In this document: in pieces, positions 1 to 7,768 of the stretch
Layout of the letters: each line of letters starts with the position of its first letter
Numbering within the stretch: the stretch's first letter is position 1
NCBI RefSeq assembly: GCF_014349155.1
Contig: NZ_JACSIT010000069.1
Span: 1-64,000 of the forward strand
Reading direction: 5' to 3'
DNA: 64,000 nucleotides
From: Neolewinella lacunae
GTDB taxonomy: Bacteria > Bacteroidota > Bacteroidia > Chitinophagales > Saprospiraceae
Translations under genes and position numbers: made by a program
The notes under the pieces: model-generated
What the model was told of the DNA's origin: nothing
Databases searched by the model: none
Seen by the model: the letters and a program-made list of their open reading frames with translations, nothing else

Positions 1-64
1 GCTACTCTCCCTACACAAGTTTATTCGTTAAAACATCGCATATTTACCTCATGGAGATTCGTTT

Positions 65-72
65 AAAAAAAG
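65..72 (+). other. A7G run, possible -1 frameshift site of the transposase
   Basis: Reading from ATG 51 gives MEIRLKK and then a stop after 14 codons. The codons at the run are TTA AAA AAA G, the classic A AAA AAA G slippery heptamer. A -1 slip enters exactly the frame of the transposase body, which is open from there. Whether this is programmed or a simple indel cannot be told from one copy. Confidence 0.45.
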
Positions 73-169
73 ATTTGACAAGATCAGCTCGCTGATCCGT
101 CTGAGCCTGACATGCGTTGTAAACCGCTTCGGCTCGAACAAGGCCGAGCAAGTAGCCACAGAACGGTTT

Positions 170-1426
170 ATGAACAATGAAAATGTCACGCTGGAAGACT
201 TGGGAGAGTTACTCTCAGCACCTTGTCACTTGCAAGACTTGGATCATGTCGTGTTGGTTCAAGACACCACGCAGTACAACTTCGAGGCACACCGAGGGCG
301 GTTTTCGGCGGATGATGCCGATATTGGCGTTCTGGGGGATAACCGTTCGCTGGGTCTGTTCGTGCATCCGACCTTGGGCTTCGATGAGGCAACGGGGATT
401 CCGTTTGGGATTACCGACTTAGCAATCTACCAGTTGCCAGAGGATCGGGAACTGAAAGCAAACAGGGGTTATACCAAGCAGCCCATCACCGAAAAGCATT
501 CTTACCGTTGGATCAAGTCAATAGAGGATAGTGTGGCCAAGATGCCAAAGGTGAAAAACTTTACAGCCATTGCTGACCGGGAAGCCGATATGTATGAGCT
601 CTTCGCCCACCCCTTTGATAGCCGGGTTAAGTTGTTGATCAGAAGTGCACAAAACCGTAAATTAGCCAATGGACAGTTGCTTCATGCCTATCTGGACGAC
701 CAGCCCTGGCAAGGGGAGTACGAGTTGGAAATCAAGGGCAATAAAAAACGGTGCGACCGCACCGCCCAGATGACCATCAGGTGGTCAACTGTAGAAGTTG
801 TTTGTCCTTCTAGTTTACATCGGCTGAAAAAAGATCATCCAGCTACAATTTCCATACAGGCCATAGAAGTCAAAGAGATAGAAGCGGGGGAAAGGGCCGA
901 AGGGGAAGAACCTCTCCACTGGTATCTGTACACTACTCATGAGGTAACAAACTTGGTGCAGGCACTTCAAGCTGTCGAGTGGTACGTCAAGCGTTGGTGG
1001 ATAGAGGACTTCTTTCGCCTCACTAAAAGTCAGGGGTTCGAGCTGGAGAAAAGTCAATTTAGTAGTGGAATGGCACTCAAACGACTAATCTACTTGGTTT
1101 ACGGGGAGGCAATCAAGGTGCTGGCGTTGCGACAAGGTCGAACACTAACCGTTTCAGATAGTGCCAGGCTCGTCTTTGATAATGTAGAACTCCTCTTGCT
1201 AAAAGCATTGCTCCCTAAACTGGAAGGACGTACGGCTAGCCAGGCCAACCAGAACCCTACCAATAGTATTGCTTGGGCTGTATGGATTATCGCCCGACTA
1301 GGAGGCTGGACACCAAGAAACATCAACGTGAGACCCCCAGGCGTGATCACATTGCTTAGCGGGCTAAAGATTTTCAAGCAACGACTCGAAGGGTTTAAAT
1401 TGATCTACAGTCAAATATCACCCTAA
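170..1426 (+). CDS. IS4-family transposase (DDE), N-terminus probably frameshifted
   Basis: Transposase of the IS4 family, catalysing cut-and-paste transposition. Visible motifs are the first catalytic Asp in VLVQDTT (near residue 31), the second in IADREADMYE (near residue 145), and the YREK box: YVKRWWIEDFF followed by RLTK, which fits Y-(2)-R-(3)-E-(6)-K exactly and supplies the catalytic Glu. The first ATG in this frame (170) lies inside a conserved N-terminal region: the frame stays open upstream to about base 32 and encodes NRFGSNKAEQVATERF just before the Met, typical of the family's N-terminal DNA-binding part, but has no ATG there. An ATG at 51 in another frame reaches the A7 run at 65-71, where a -1 shift would join it to this frame. 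So the true product is either made by frameshifting from 51 or the gene has lost its start. Confidence 0.85.
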   Translation: MNNENVTLEDLGELLSAPCHLQDLDHVVLVQDTTQYNFEAHRGRFSADDADIGVLGDNRSLGLFVHPTLGFDEATGIPFGITDLAIYQLPEDRELKANRGYTKQPITEKHSYRWIKSIEDSVAKMPKVKNFTAIADREADMYELFAHPFDSRVKLLIRSAQNRKLANGQLLHAYLDDQPWQGEYELEIKGNKKRCDRTAQMTIRWSTVEVVCPSSLHRLKKDHPATISIQAIEVKEIEAGERAEGEEPLHWYLYTTHEVTNLVQALQAVEWYVKRWWIEDFFRLTKSQGFELEKSQFSSGMALKRLIYLVYGEAIKVLALRQGRTLTVSDSARLVFDNVELLLLKALLPKLEGRTASQANQNPTNSIAWAVWIIARLGGWTPRNINVRPPGVITLLSGLKIFKQRLEGFKLIYSQISP

Positions 1427-1658
1427 TTTCTAATGATTTTTGCCCCAAAACTTGTGTAGGGAGAGTAGCCCACATGGGGAGGGGACGGGGGAGGGGTCTT
1501 ACAACCCACTGGAAATCCATATTAGGACTCTAGAAGCCTCCATTGAAAAGTAACTGGTCCATTTCCCTCAATTCACACACAAGTAGACATAGCCCCGCCC
1601 CCACTCTTTGAACGGATATTCTTGCAAGGGCTCAACCTCACGTTAAGTACAGCAGTGC

Positions 1659-2837
1659 TTACTGTACCTCCAGCCGTACGATGCCTTCGCCTTCGACGCT
1701 GGCGTAGATGTAGTCATCGGGGCCCATGCGGACGTCGCGGACGCGGCCGAGGTTATTGATCAGTTTTTGTTCGCCGACGACTTCTTTGCCGTTGAGTTGA
1801 ACGTGTTGCAGGCGCATGAATTTCAGGCTGCCGACGAGCAGATCGCCCTTCCAGCCCGGGTACCGGTCTCCGGTGACGAAGGCCATGCCGCTGGGGGCGA
1901 TGCTCGGTACCCAGTAGTGCAGGGGTTGCTCCATGCCATCCTGGGCTACCTTATCGGTAAACTGGGTACCGTTGTAGTTGATGCCGTAGGAAATGACGGG
2001 CCAGCCGTAGTTTTTGCCTTTTTCGATGATGTTGATTTCGTCGCCGCCGCGGGGGCCGTGCTCGGTTTCCCAGAGTTCACCCGTTTCGGGGTGGAAGGTG
2101 AGGCTTTGGGGGTTGCGGTGGCCGTAGGAGAAGATGGCGGTTTTGGCCTTGGGATAATCGACGAAGGGGTTATCGGCGGGGATGGAGCCATCGGCGGCGA
2201 TGCGGTAAACTTTGCCGCCGTCGCGGGTGGTATCCTGGGGGTTGTTGTCGCGGTCGCCGCGGTCGCCGATGGTGAAGTAGAGGTGCCCGTCGTTCGGTCC
2301 CCAGGCCAGGCGGCTGCCGTAGTGTTGGCCCTTGTCGGTTTTATCGTCCATTGCGTAGAGGACGGTGAAGTTTTCGAGGGCCGTGGCGTCGTCGCTGAGG
2401 CGGCCACGGCCAACGGCGGTAGCGGCTACGCCACTGTCATTGGCACCGGGCATGGAATAGGAGAGGTAGACCAGGCGGTTGTTGGCGAAGTCGCGGTCCA
2501 AAAGGACGTCCATCAAACCGCCCTGGCCGTGGTCGCGGACGGTGGGTACACCGCTGCCTACCGGGGTGGCCTGGCCCTGTTCGTTGATGACCAGGAGTTT
2601 CCCGGCTTTATCGGTGGCCAGGATACGGCCGTCGGGAAGCCAGCAGAAGCCCCAGATGATGTCTTCGTAGGTGAATACCGTCACGGGCTGGATGGCGCTG
2701 GGGGTGAGGATCATACCGCCGTCGGCAGCGGCGCTCGCCCGGTCGGGGCCATCGGCGGAGGCAGAGACGGTGGTTTCCGTGGGGCCACTGCAGGCGGCGA
2801 GGAAGAAGAGGAAGAAAAGGAGGGATAAAATGCGCAT
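1659..2837 (-). CDS. PQQ-dependent sugar (aldose) dehydrogenase family lipoprotein
   Basis: Soluble aldose sugar dehydrogenase of the glucose/sorbosone dehydrogenase family, a six-bladed propeller that oxidises sugars with PQQ. The start chosen (2837, 392 aa) gives a clean lipoprotein signal MRILSLLFFLFFLAACSG with the lipobox Cys near residue 17; a longer reading frame upstream adds only a Pro/Arg-rich leader. Family motifs seen: WGFCWLPDGRILATDKAG at the N-terminus, HGQGGLMDV (the His of the active site), GHRNPQSLTFHP, EHGPRGGDEIN and NYGWPVISYG. It is probably anchored to a membrane and faces the periplasm. The gene is divergent from an ECF sigma factor. No PQQ biosynthesis genes are nearby. 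Confidence 0.88.
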   Translation of the reverse strand: MRILSLLFFLFFLAACSGPTETTVSASADGPDRASAAADGGMILTPSAIQPVTVFTYEDIIWGFCWLPDGRILATDKAGKLLVINEQGQATPVGSGVPTVRDHGQGGLMDVLLDRDFANNRLVYLSYSMPGANDSGVAATAVGRGRLSDDATALENFTVLYAMDDKTDKGQHYGSRLAWGPNDGHLYFTIGDRGDRDNNPQDTTRDGGKVYRIAADGSIPADNPFVDYPKAKTAIFSYGHRNPQSLTFHPETGELWETEHGPRGGDEINIIEKGKNYGWPVISYGINYNGTQFTDKVAQDGMEQPLHYWVPSIAPSGMAFVTGDRYPGWKGDLLVGSLKFMRLQHVQLNGKEVVGEQKLINNLGRVRDVRMGPDDYIYASVEGEGIVRLEVQ

Positions 2838-3043
2838 GCTCTTGGAGTGTGGTGGTGGGGGCCAGTAGTGCCCTGATGTCAAGATACGCTGCTTTCGGCA
2901 TTTAGTTCGCCGGAAAGGGAAGAAAGGCAGTAACGGCTTTGGCAACTTACCCCCGGCTCGGCCGTCGCGTCACCGAAAAGTCATAAGCAGCAGACCCACT
3001 GACGGTTCATCGGTGAAAAACGACTGTTCGCCGAAATCTCCTT

Positions 3044-3061
3044 GCACCTGCGGCCGCGCCC
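3044..3061 (+). repeat. 18-bp dispersed repeat, exact copy 1
   Basis: Exact match to GCACCTGCGGCCGCGCCC. It lies 34 nt before the GTG start of the ECF sigma factor gene. Confidence 0.85.
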
Positions 3062-3095
3062 ACCCCTTTTTTGCAGCAAATTAAAGTTTTTTGCC

Positions 3096-3590
3096 GTGAC
3101 CCACCAGGAAATCCAGCACATCAGCCACCGTTTTTACCCCGAATACCGCCCCTATGCGCTCACGCTGACGCGGGACGAAGAGCAAGCTGCCGATTTGCTG
3201 CAGGAGGCCATCTACCTGATTTTGAAAAACCACGAGCGTTTTACGCGGGGTACCAACCTCCAGGCCTGGGTCAAGACCATCATCCGCAACGTATTCATCA
3301 CGGGTTACCGCAAGGGCAAGCGCCGGCAGGAGATCACCGATGAGCAGCCGCTGGCCAGCAACTGGTCGAACCAGATCAGCACCCCCAACCCGGCGGAGAG
3401 CAGCCTAGGCGCCGAGGAAATTATGGCCCAGGTAGAGTCTTTGCCCGAGATTTACCGCCGCGCCTTCCTCCTGCACTTCAATGGCCTGAAGTACAAAGAC
3501 ATCGCCACGCTGACGGAAGTCCCCATCGGCACGGCCAAAAGCCGGGTGTGGACGGCACGGAACATGCTGCGCGAGAAAATTGCGCGGTAG
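3096..3590 (+). CDS. ECF-type RNA polymerase sigma factor
   Basis: Sigma-70 family, ECF subfamily, 164 aa. Region 2 is RPYALTLTRDEEQAADLLQE through TNLQAWVKTIIRNVFITGYR, the latter a typical ECF -10 recognition helix. Region 4 is YRRAFLLHFNGLKYKDIATL with the helix-turn-helix VPIGTAKSRVWTARNML. I place the start at GTG 3096 because the frame upstream (to a TTG at 3042) is made of the 18-bp dispersed repeat and gives an Arg/Pro-rich leader unlike the family. No anti-sigma gene is adjacent. The next gene, saccharopine dehydrogenase, has its own -7 box, so it is unlikely to share a transcript. Confidence 0.85.
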   Translation: MTHQEIQHISHRFYPEYRPYALTLTRDEEQAADLLQEAIYLILKNHERFTRGTNLQAWVKTIIRNVFITGYRKGKRRQEITDEQPLASNWSNQISTPNPAESSLGAEEIMAQVESLPEIYRRAFLLHFNGLKYKDIATLTEVPIGTAKSRVWTARNMLREKIAR

Positions 3591-3720
3591 GATTGAAAAT
3601 GATGGACCTTTTTTGAGCCATTGGGTTTTTGCCTGCTGCGCAGACTTTTTTTGAACCAATAAGGCAGTAAGGGCAATGAGGGGCACTAACCCCTGCCGGG
3701 GTCAGGGAGAAGGAGTCGAC

Positions 3721-3799
3721 CTTTATTCCTTTCCCCTTTACTCCTTTCCCCCTTTACTCCTTTCCCCCTTTACTCCTTTCCCCCCTTACTCCCTTACTC
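3721..3799 (+). repeat. Pyrimidine tandem repeat, unit about CTTTACTCCTTTCCCC
   Basis: Four to five imperfect units of 15-17 bp made only of C, T and one A per half. A similar stretch occurs at 45764-45820. It ends just upstream of the saccharopine dehydrogenase promoter. Strand-asymmetric pyrimidine tracts can form non-B DNA; here the role is unknown. Confidence 0.75.
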
Positions 3800-3809
3800 A
3801 GCGGCGCAG

Positions 3810-3817
3810 TACCTTTG
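3810..3817 (+). promoter_or_regulatory. -7 box TACCTTTG for saccharopine dehydrogenase
   Basis: Perfect match to the Bacteroidota consensus TAnnTTTG, 22 nt before the ATG at 3840. No convincing -33 TTG is seen because the upstream DNA is the pyrimidine repeat. Confidence 0.55.
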
Positions 3818-3839
3818 CCTTCCCTACAAGTAAAGGCCA

Positions 3840-5174
3840 ATGTCTGCAAGAATACTCATTATTGGTGCCGGACGCTCTTCGTCGGCGCTGATCAATTACG
3901 CGCTGCAAAAAAGTACGGAACTCGGCTGGTCGGTGACCGTTGCTGATGCCGACCCCTCGGCGGCTGCGGCTAAAATTAAAGACCACCCCCGGGGGCACGC
4001 TGCCTGGCTGGACGTGACGAAGACGAACGACCGCCGGGACCTCATTGACCGGGCCGACATTGTCGTTTCCCTCCTCCCCGCACACCTGCACATTGAGGTG
4101 GCACAGGACTGCATCCGCCTCAAAAAGCACCTCATCACGGCCAGTTACGTCAGCCAGGAACTCTACCGGCTGGGCGACGAGGCCCGCAACCGCGAGTTGA
4201 TTTTCATGGGCGAGATGGGCCTCGACCCCGGCATTGACCACATGACGGCGATGCAGCGGATCAACGAAATCCGGGAAAAGGGCGGGAAGATCACGGCATT
4301 TTATTCCTTCACCGGCGGCCTGGTGGCACCGGAGAACAACGACAACCCCTGGGGCTATAAATTCACCTGGAACCCCCGCAACGTCGTACTGGCGGGCCAG
4401 GGTACCGCCCAGTACCTCTACAACGGCAAGCTCAAGTTTCTGCCCTACCAGCGCCTGTTCCGGACGACCTGGGACGTAGAGGTGCCGGGCCTGGGCAAGT
4501 TCGAGGCCTACGCCAACCGCGATAGCCTCCTCTACCGCCACCAGTATGGCTTGCACGATATCCCCACCATCCTGCGCGGCACCCTCCGCTACCCCGGCTT
4601 CTGCGCCGCCTGGAGCGCCCTGGTGCGCATCGGCCTGACCAACGCCGACTTCCCGATTCTGGACAGCGACAAGATCACCTATCACGAGCTAATGGAGGCC
4701 CTCGCACCTTCGGGCCCCGGCTCGGTCAGGGACCGCATCGCGCAGATGCTCAAAATCGACGTCAATGGCGAAGCCATGGAGCGCCTCAACTGGCTCGGGC
4801 TCTTCCGCAAGAAAAAGATCAACCTGCCCGACGCCACCCCGGCCCTGATCCTGGAAGACCTCCTCCTGGAAAAGTGGAAACTGGGCCCGAAAGACAAAGA
4901 CCTCATCGTGATGCAGCACCAGATCGAATACGAGCTGGACGGCAAAAAATACCGTGACGTTTCCAACCTGACGATGAAGGGCGAGAACGCAGAAGACACA
5001 GCCATGTCGCGCCTGGTTGGCTTGCCGATGGGCATCTTCACCCGCCTCATCAGCCAGGGCATGATCAAAGCTACGGGCGTCCACATCCCCACCATGCGGG
5101 AGGTGTACGAACCGGTTTTGGAAGAAATGAAGGAGTATGGGATGGAGTTGACCCACGAGACCCAGCTCATTTAA
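3840..5174 (+). CDS. Saccharopine dehydrogenase (LYS9-like)
   Basis: NAD(P)-dependent saccharopine dehydrogenase, 444 aa, of the LYS9/bifunctional-enzyme C-half type. Family knowledge: it interconverts saccharopine with glutamate and aminoadipate semialdehyde. The N-terminal Rossmann motif is ILIIGAGRSSSALI (residues 5-18), followed by VTVADADPS. The region GLDPGIDHMTAM (near 130) and TFSGG-like SFTGGLVAPENNDNPWGYKF are characteristic of the family. In Bacteroidota this enzyme is usually linked to lysine breakdown. Glutaryl-CoA dehydrogenase (9.3 kb) and ETF (49-51 kb) in the same window fit that route (inference). The direction of reaction cannot be read from sequence. Confidence 0.88.
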   Translation: MSARILIIGAGRSSSALINYALQKSTELGWSVTVADADPSAAAAKIKDHPRGHAAWLDVTKTNDRRDLIDRADIVVSLLPAHLHIEVAQDCIRLKKHLITASYVSQELYRLGDEARNRELIFMGEMGLDPGIDHMTAMQRINEIREKGGKITAFYSFTGGLVAPENNDNPWGYKFTWNPRNVVLAGQGTAQYLYNGKLKFLPYQRLFRTTWDVEVPGLGKFEAYANRDSLLYRHQYGLHDIPTILRGTLRYPGFCAAWSALVRIGLTNADFPILDSDKITYHELMEALAPSGPGSVRDRIAQMLKIDVNGEAMERLNWLGLFRKKKINLPDATPALILEDLLLEKWKLGPKDKDLIVMQHQIEYELDGKKYRDVSNLTMKGENAEDTAMSRLVGLPMGIFTRLISQGMIKATGVHIPTMREVYEPVLEEMKEYGMELTHETQLI

Positions 5175-5177
5175 GGG

Positions 5178-5380
5178 GAGGTTGAGCCCTTGCAATAATC
5201 ACAAATAATTGGTCTTCAATAGCCTTTAGGAGGCAGAGGACTATAGTTCTGTAGTTTTGTAGTTCTGTAGTGGACAATACCTTACTACCGAACTATAAAA
5301 CTACAGTACTAAAAAACCATTGCGATCTAAGCATCTGAAAATCAGCGAATATCTACGTCGCATACCTCCAACCTGACGTT
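5178..5380 (+). repeat. ~200-bp intergenic repeat, copy A
   Basis: Begins GAGGTTGAGCCCTTGCAAT and ends CAACCTGACGTT. It shares long blocks with 37521-37696 (same strand) and 26447-26741 (opposite strand): TTGAGCCCTTGCAAT, CACAA(A/C)TAATTGGTCTTCAA, GTAGTTTTGTAGTTC, GTAGTGGACAAT, TGCGATCTAAGC and TGAAAATCAGCGAATA. The middle contains an imperfect hairpin between TAGTTTTGTAGTTCTGTAGT and ACTACCGAACTATAAAACTA. It lies directly after the stop of the saccharopine dehydrogenase gene, so it could act as a terminator. Confidence 0.8.
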
Positions 5381-5436
5381 ACTCAGGGGTCTCCCTTGGC
5401 GTTCGCTGCTCTCACTGGCTTTATTGCTCTTTCCCT

Positions 5437-6762
5437 ATGTCTAAATCCCTCATCCGTGCCGGTCAGTTTGCGCAAGTTGCCCGGCAGGCTGCCCTGATCG
5501 GTGTGGCGCTGGTGCTGCCGCGGCTGGGGATAGGTCGGGAGGTGATCGGGCAGTGGGAAAGTTTGTTGTTCTTGGGCTACATCATCAGTTTTGGGTGGCT
5601 GACGGGCTTGCTGCAGGGCTACTTGCTCAACGTGCGGCTGACGCGGCCCGCCGAAGCCCAGCAGTTTTCTCGGCTGGCCATCGGTGGGGTGGCGGGTTTT
5701 TCCGCCTTGCTGTTGTTGGTCGCCGCCGCGTTACATGAGCCCCTATTCCGCTTGTTGCGGCTGGGGGAAGCTCCGCCGGGGTGGGGATACTTCTTTCTAT
5801 TTTTGCTAGCGCAGTGGCCCGGCCTTTTCTTCGAGCAGGTGCTGGTCGTGCGGGGGAAGGCAAGCGCACTGGCGGTATTTAGCGGGCTTTCCGCGCTGGG
5901 CTTGGCCTTGTCCATTCTGGTCCCGCTTTATTACGGAGCTAATTTGGTGCAGGCGCTTTTGGTCCTTGCCGTCTTCTCCGGCGGCAAGGGCTTCGTCTTA
6001 TTGCTGTGGTGGCTGAGGGATGCCTGGCAGCAACAGCAAATACCCCAACAGCAGCCCGGGCGCTTGGAAAAGCATGACCCGGGTTTGTTAAAATCCTGGC
6101 TCACCACCAGCTATTCCCTCATCCTTTATGCGTCCGCAGGCACCCTCGTTACAGCCTTCGACCCCTGGTTCGTGAATTACTGGTATGCGGGAGACGAAGC
6201 GATATTTGCCATCTTCCGCTACGGCGCGCGCGAGCTGCCGCTGCTGGCCGCCGTGGTCAATGGAACGATGGTCGTCGTCCTGCCGCGGCTGACGGAAGAC
6301 ATTTCGGCGGGCCTCGACCTGCTGAAAAGCAGTTCCCGCCGCCTTTTTCACTGGGTGTTTAGCGGAGCCATCTTGCTGATGCTCAGCTCCCCCTGGTGGT
6401 GGACCATCGTTTTTACGGAGGTGTTCGCAGACAGTTTGCCCCTTTTCCGGGTGTACCTGTTCCTAGTCGTGAGTAGGTTGTTGTTCCCCATGCCCGTTGT
6501 TTTGGCCTTTGGGTTCACGCGCCGGCTTTATCTCTTCAGCTTGTCGGAGTTGGTGAGTAATATTATTTTGTCGCTAATCTTGGTGCCTTTTATGGGGTTG
6601 ATGGGGGTAGTCGTTTCTACTGTGATCGCCGACATCCTGAACAAGGTTGTGCTCATCGTTTACCTCAAAATAAAAGCGGAGATTTCCTTATCCAGGTATG
6701 TGGATGTGAGGACTTTTGCGGTTTATTCCCTGCTCTTGATGGTGGCCTACGTCCTTTTCTGA
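5437..6762 (+). CDS. Polysaccharide/lipid-linked oligosaccharide flippase (Wzx-like, MOP superfamily)
   Basis: Integral membrane protein of 441 aa with about 12-14 hydrophobic segments spread evenly from the N-terminus (ALIGVALVLPRLGIG, LLFLGYIISFGWLTGLL) to the C-terminus (YSLLLMVAYVLF). The arrangement and motifs such as a polar first helix with RQAALIGVALVLPR and the paired 6-helix halves match the Wzx/RfbX oligosaccharide flippase group, which moves lipid-linked sugar units across the inner membrane. The 3' end overlaps the 3' end of the convergent methyltransferase gene by 16 bp. No glycosyltransferases are adjacent, so the substrate is unknown. Confidence 0.75.
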   Translation: MSKSLIRAGQFAQVARQAALIGVALVLPRLGIGREVIGQWESLLFLGYIISFGWLTGLLQGYLLNVRLTRPAEAQQFSRLAIGGVAGFSALLLLVAAALHEPLFRLLRLGEAPPGWGYFFLFLLAQWPGLFFEQVLVVRGKASALAVFSGLSALGLALSILVPLYYGANLVQALLVLAVFSGGKGFVLLLWWLRDAWQQQQIPQQQPGRLEKHDPGLLKSWLTTSYSLILYASAGTLVTAFDPWFVNYWYAGDEAIFAIFRYGARELPLLAAVVNGTMVVVLPRLTEDISAGLDLLKSSSRRLFHWVFSGAILLMLSSPWWWTIVFTEVFADSLPLFRVYLFLVVSRLLFPMPVVLAFGFTRRLYLFSLSELVSNIILSLILVPFMGLMGVVVSTVIADILNKVVLIVYLKIKAEISLSRYVDVRTFAVYSLLLMVAYVLF

Positions 6763-7700
6763 GACGACATACTTGCCGATTTTAGGTCCTTGTCTAAAAC
6801 ATAAATCAACCGCGCTGGCTTATTGATCAGCCTATTGGCCAGTTTATCGATTGCTCCCCAAATGCTAAAAGGCAGGTATTTTAAAAATTTGTGGGTCCTT
6901 AAAAAAAGAAGCCCTTTGTTCGACATGGTAAATGCACGAACGGATACTCCAGGGATCGCCTTTACTACGTGGTCAATGGAATCTTCCCGGAAAGAATGGA
7001 TGTGCGCGTGGAGGGGCGTGGAGCGGTTGCAATGTATGCACAGCGAATACTGCAGCTTTTCGTTGTAGGGGGTAGAAATGATGGCGCGCCCTCCTTTTTT
7101 AAGTGCGTTGGTAATATTACTCAGGTAGGAAGCGGTGTCTGGGACGTGTTCAATTACTTCTGAGGAAATGATCAAATCAAAAGACTCCCGCTGAAAGGGC
7201 AAGGCCAAGACATCCCCCTTGACGCCGTAGTGCGTAGGGGAAGGATTGTCTTTCAAAACCCGCTGGATATTGTCCAACGAAATGTCAAAGGAAACAATAG
7301 GCTTGCCGCGCTTGGCGAAGTGTTGGGCCACCCAGCCGTTTCCGCAGCCAATGTCCAGAACGGATTCCACGCTGCTGGGGACTTTGCTTAAAATGAATTC
7401 GTGCAGCCGCCGGTTTTCGTGCACCGTGGCAGGGTCCTCCGGGGTTTGGAAATAATCAAACACCCGGGCGTCTTTTTCGTAATGGTCTACGTAATGGAAT
7501 ACCGAACCCTGGGCGCTGTGGATGGCGGAGGGAGCTTCCGCCCTGGTTTCGTCCATCATGATTGGGATTTGGTCCACCACCTTGTAAGCCCTTGTCGCTC
7601 CTTCGCTTAAGCAAATGAACTGTTGCAGGCTGGGATTAAACTCCAGCGGCAACCTGTCCTTAGGGCAAACCAAAATACTGTGCAGGCTAAATGACATCAA
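6747..7700 (-). CDS. SAM-dependent methyltransferase with N-terminal Trm112-like segment
   Basis: Class I SAM-dependent methyltransferase, 317 aa. Residues ~8-50 (ILVCPKDRLPLEFNPSLQQF, then VVDQIPIMMDE) resemble the Trm112-like insert often fused before methyltransferases in sugar and cell-surface clusters; only one Cys of the usual set is clear, so a metal site is doubtful. Motif I is VLDIGCGNGWVAQHF (near residue 115), followed by IVSFDIS and the post-motif LIISSEVIEHVPD, typical of UbiE/COQ5-type methyltransferases. Its position tail-to-tail with the flippase suggests a cell-surface polysaccharide role (inference). Two adjacent ATGs exist (7700 and 7697); the choice makes no difference to the product. 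Confidence 0.8.
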   Translation of the reverse strand: MMSFSLHSILVCPKDRLPLEFNPSLQQFICLSEGATRAYKVVDQIPIMMDETRAEAPSAIHSAQGSVFHYVDHYEKDARVFDYFQTPEDPATVHENRRLHEFILSKVPSSVESVLDIGCGNGWVAQHFAKRGKPIVSFDISLDNIQRVLKDNPSPTHYGVKGDVLALPFQRESFDLIISSEVIEHVPDTASYLSNITNALKKGGRAIISTPYNEKLQYSLCIHCNRSTPLHAHIHSFREDSIDHVVKAIPGVSVRAFTMSNKGLLFLRTHKFLKYLPFSIWGAIDKLANRLINKPARLIYVLDKDLKSASMSSQKRT

Positions 7701-7768
7701 AAATGGATTAATTAATTTCCGAAGGAAGCTGTCCTTATCTTTCTAACACACATTCATAACCTTGCCCC

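Larger units (their letters stand above)
1..1469 (+). mobile_element. IS4-family insertion sequence, complete
   Basis: A 22-bp perfect terminal inverted repeat bounds the element: GCTACTCTCCCTACACAAGT plus TT at 1-22 and its reverse complement at 1448-1469. Inside is one DDE transposase gene with the YREK signature of IS4. The total of 1469 bp is in the usual range for the family. The window begins on the first base of the left repeat, so a target-site duplication cannot be checked; the right flank starts CCCACATGGG. A window edge exactly at an IS end often means a contig broken at a repeated element (inference). Confidence 0.9.

Noticed and set aside
1767-2828. Open frame of 353 codons opposite the PQQ dehydrogenase gene
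   Set aside because: Antisense shadow of a well-supported gene; Gly/Val/Ala-rich with no motif.
3042-3095. Upstream extension of the first ECF sigma factor to a TTG start
   Set aside because: The extension is made of the dispersed repeat and gives an atypical Arg/Pro leader; GTG 3096 matches the family start.
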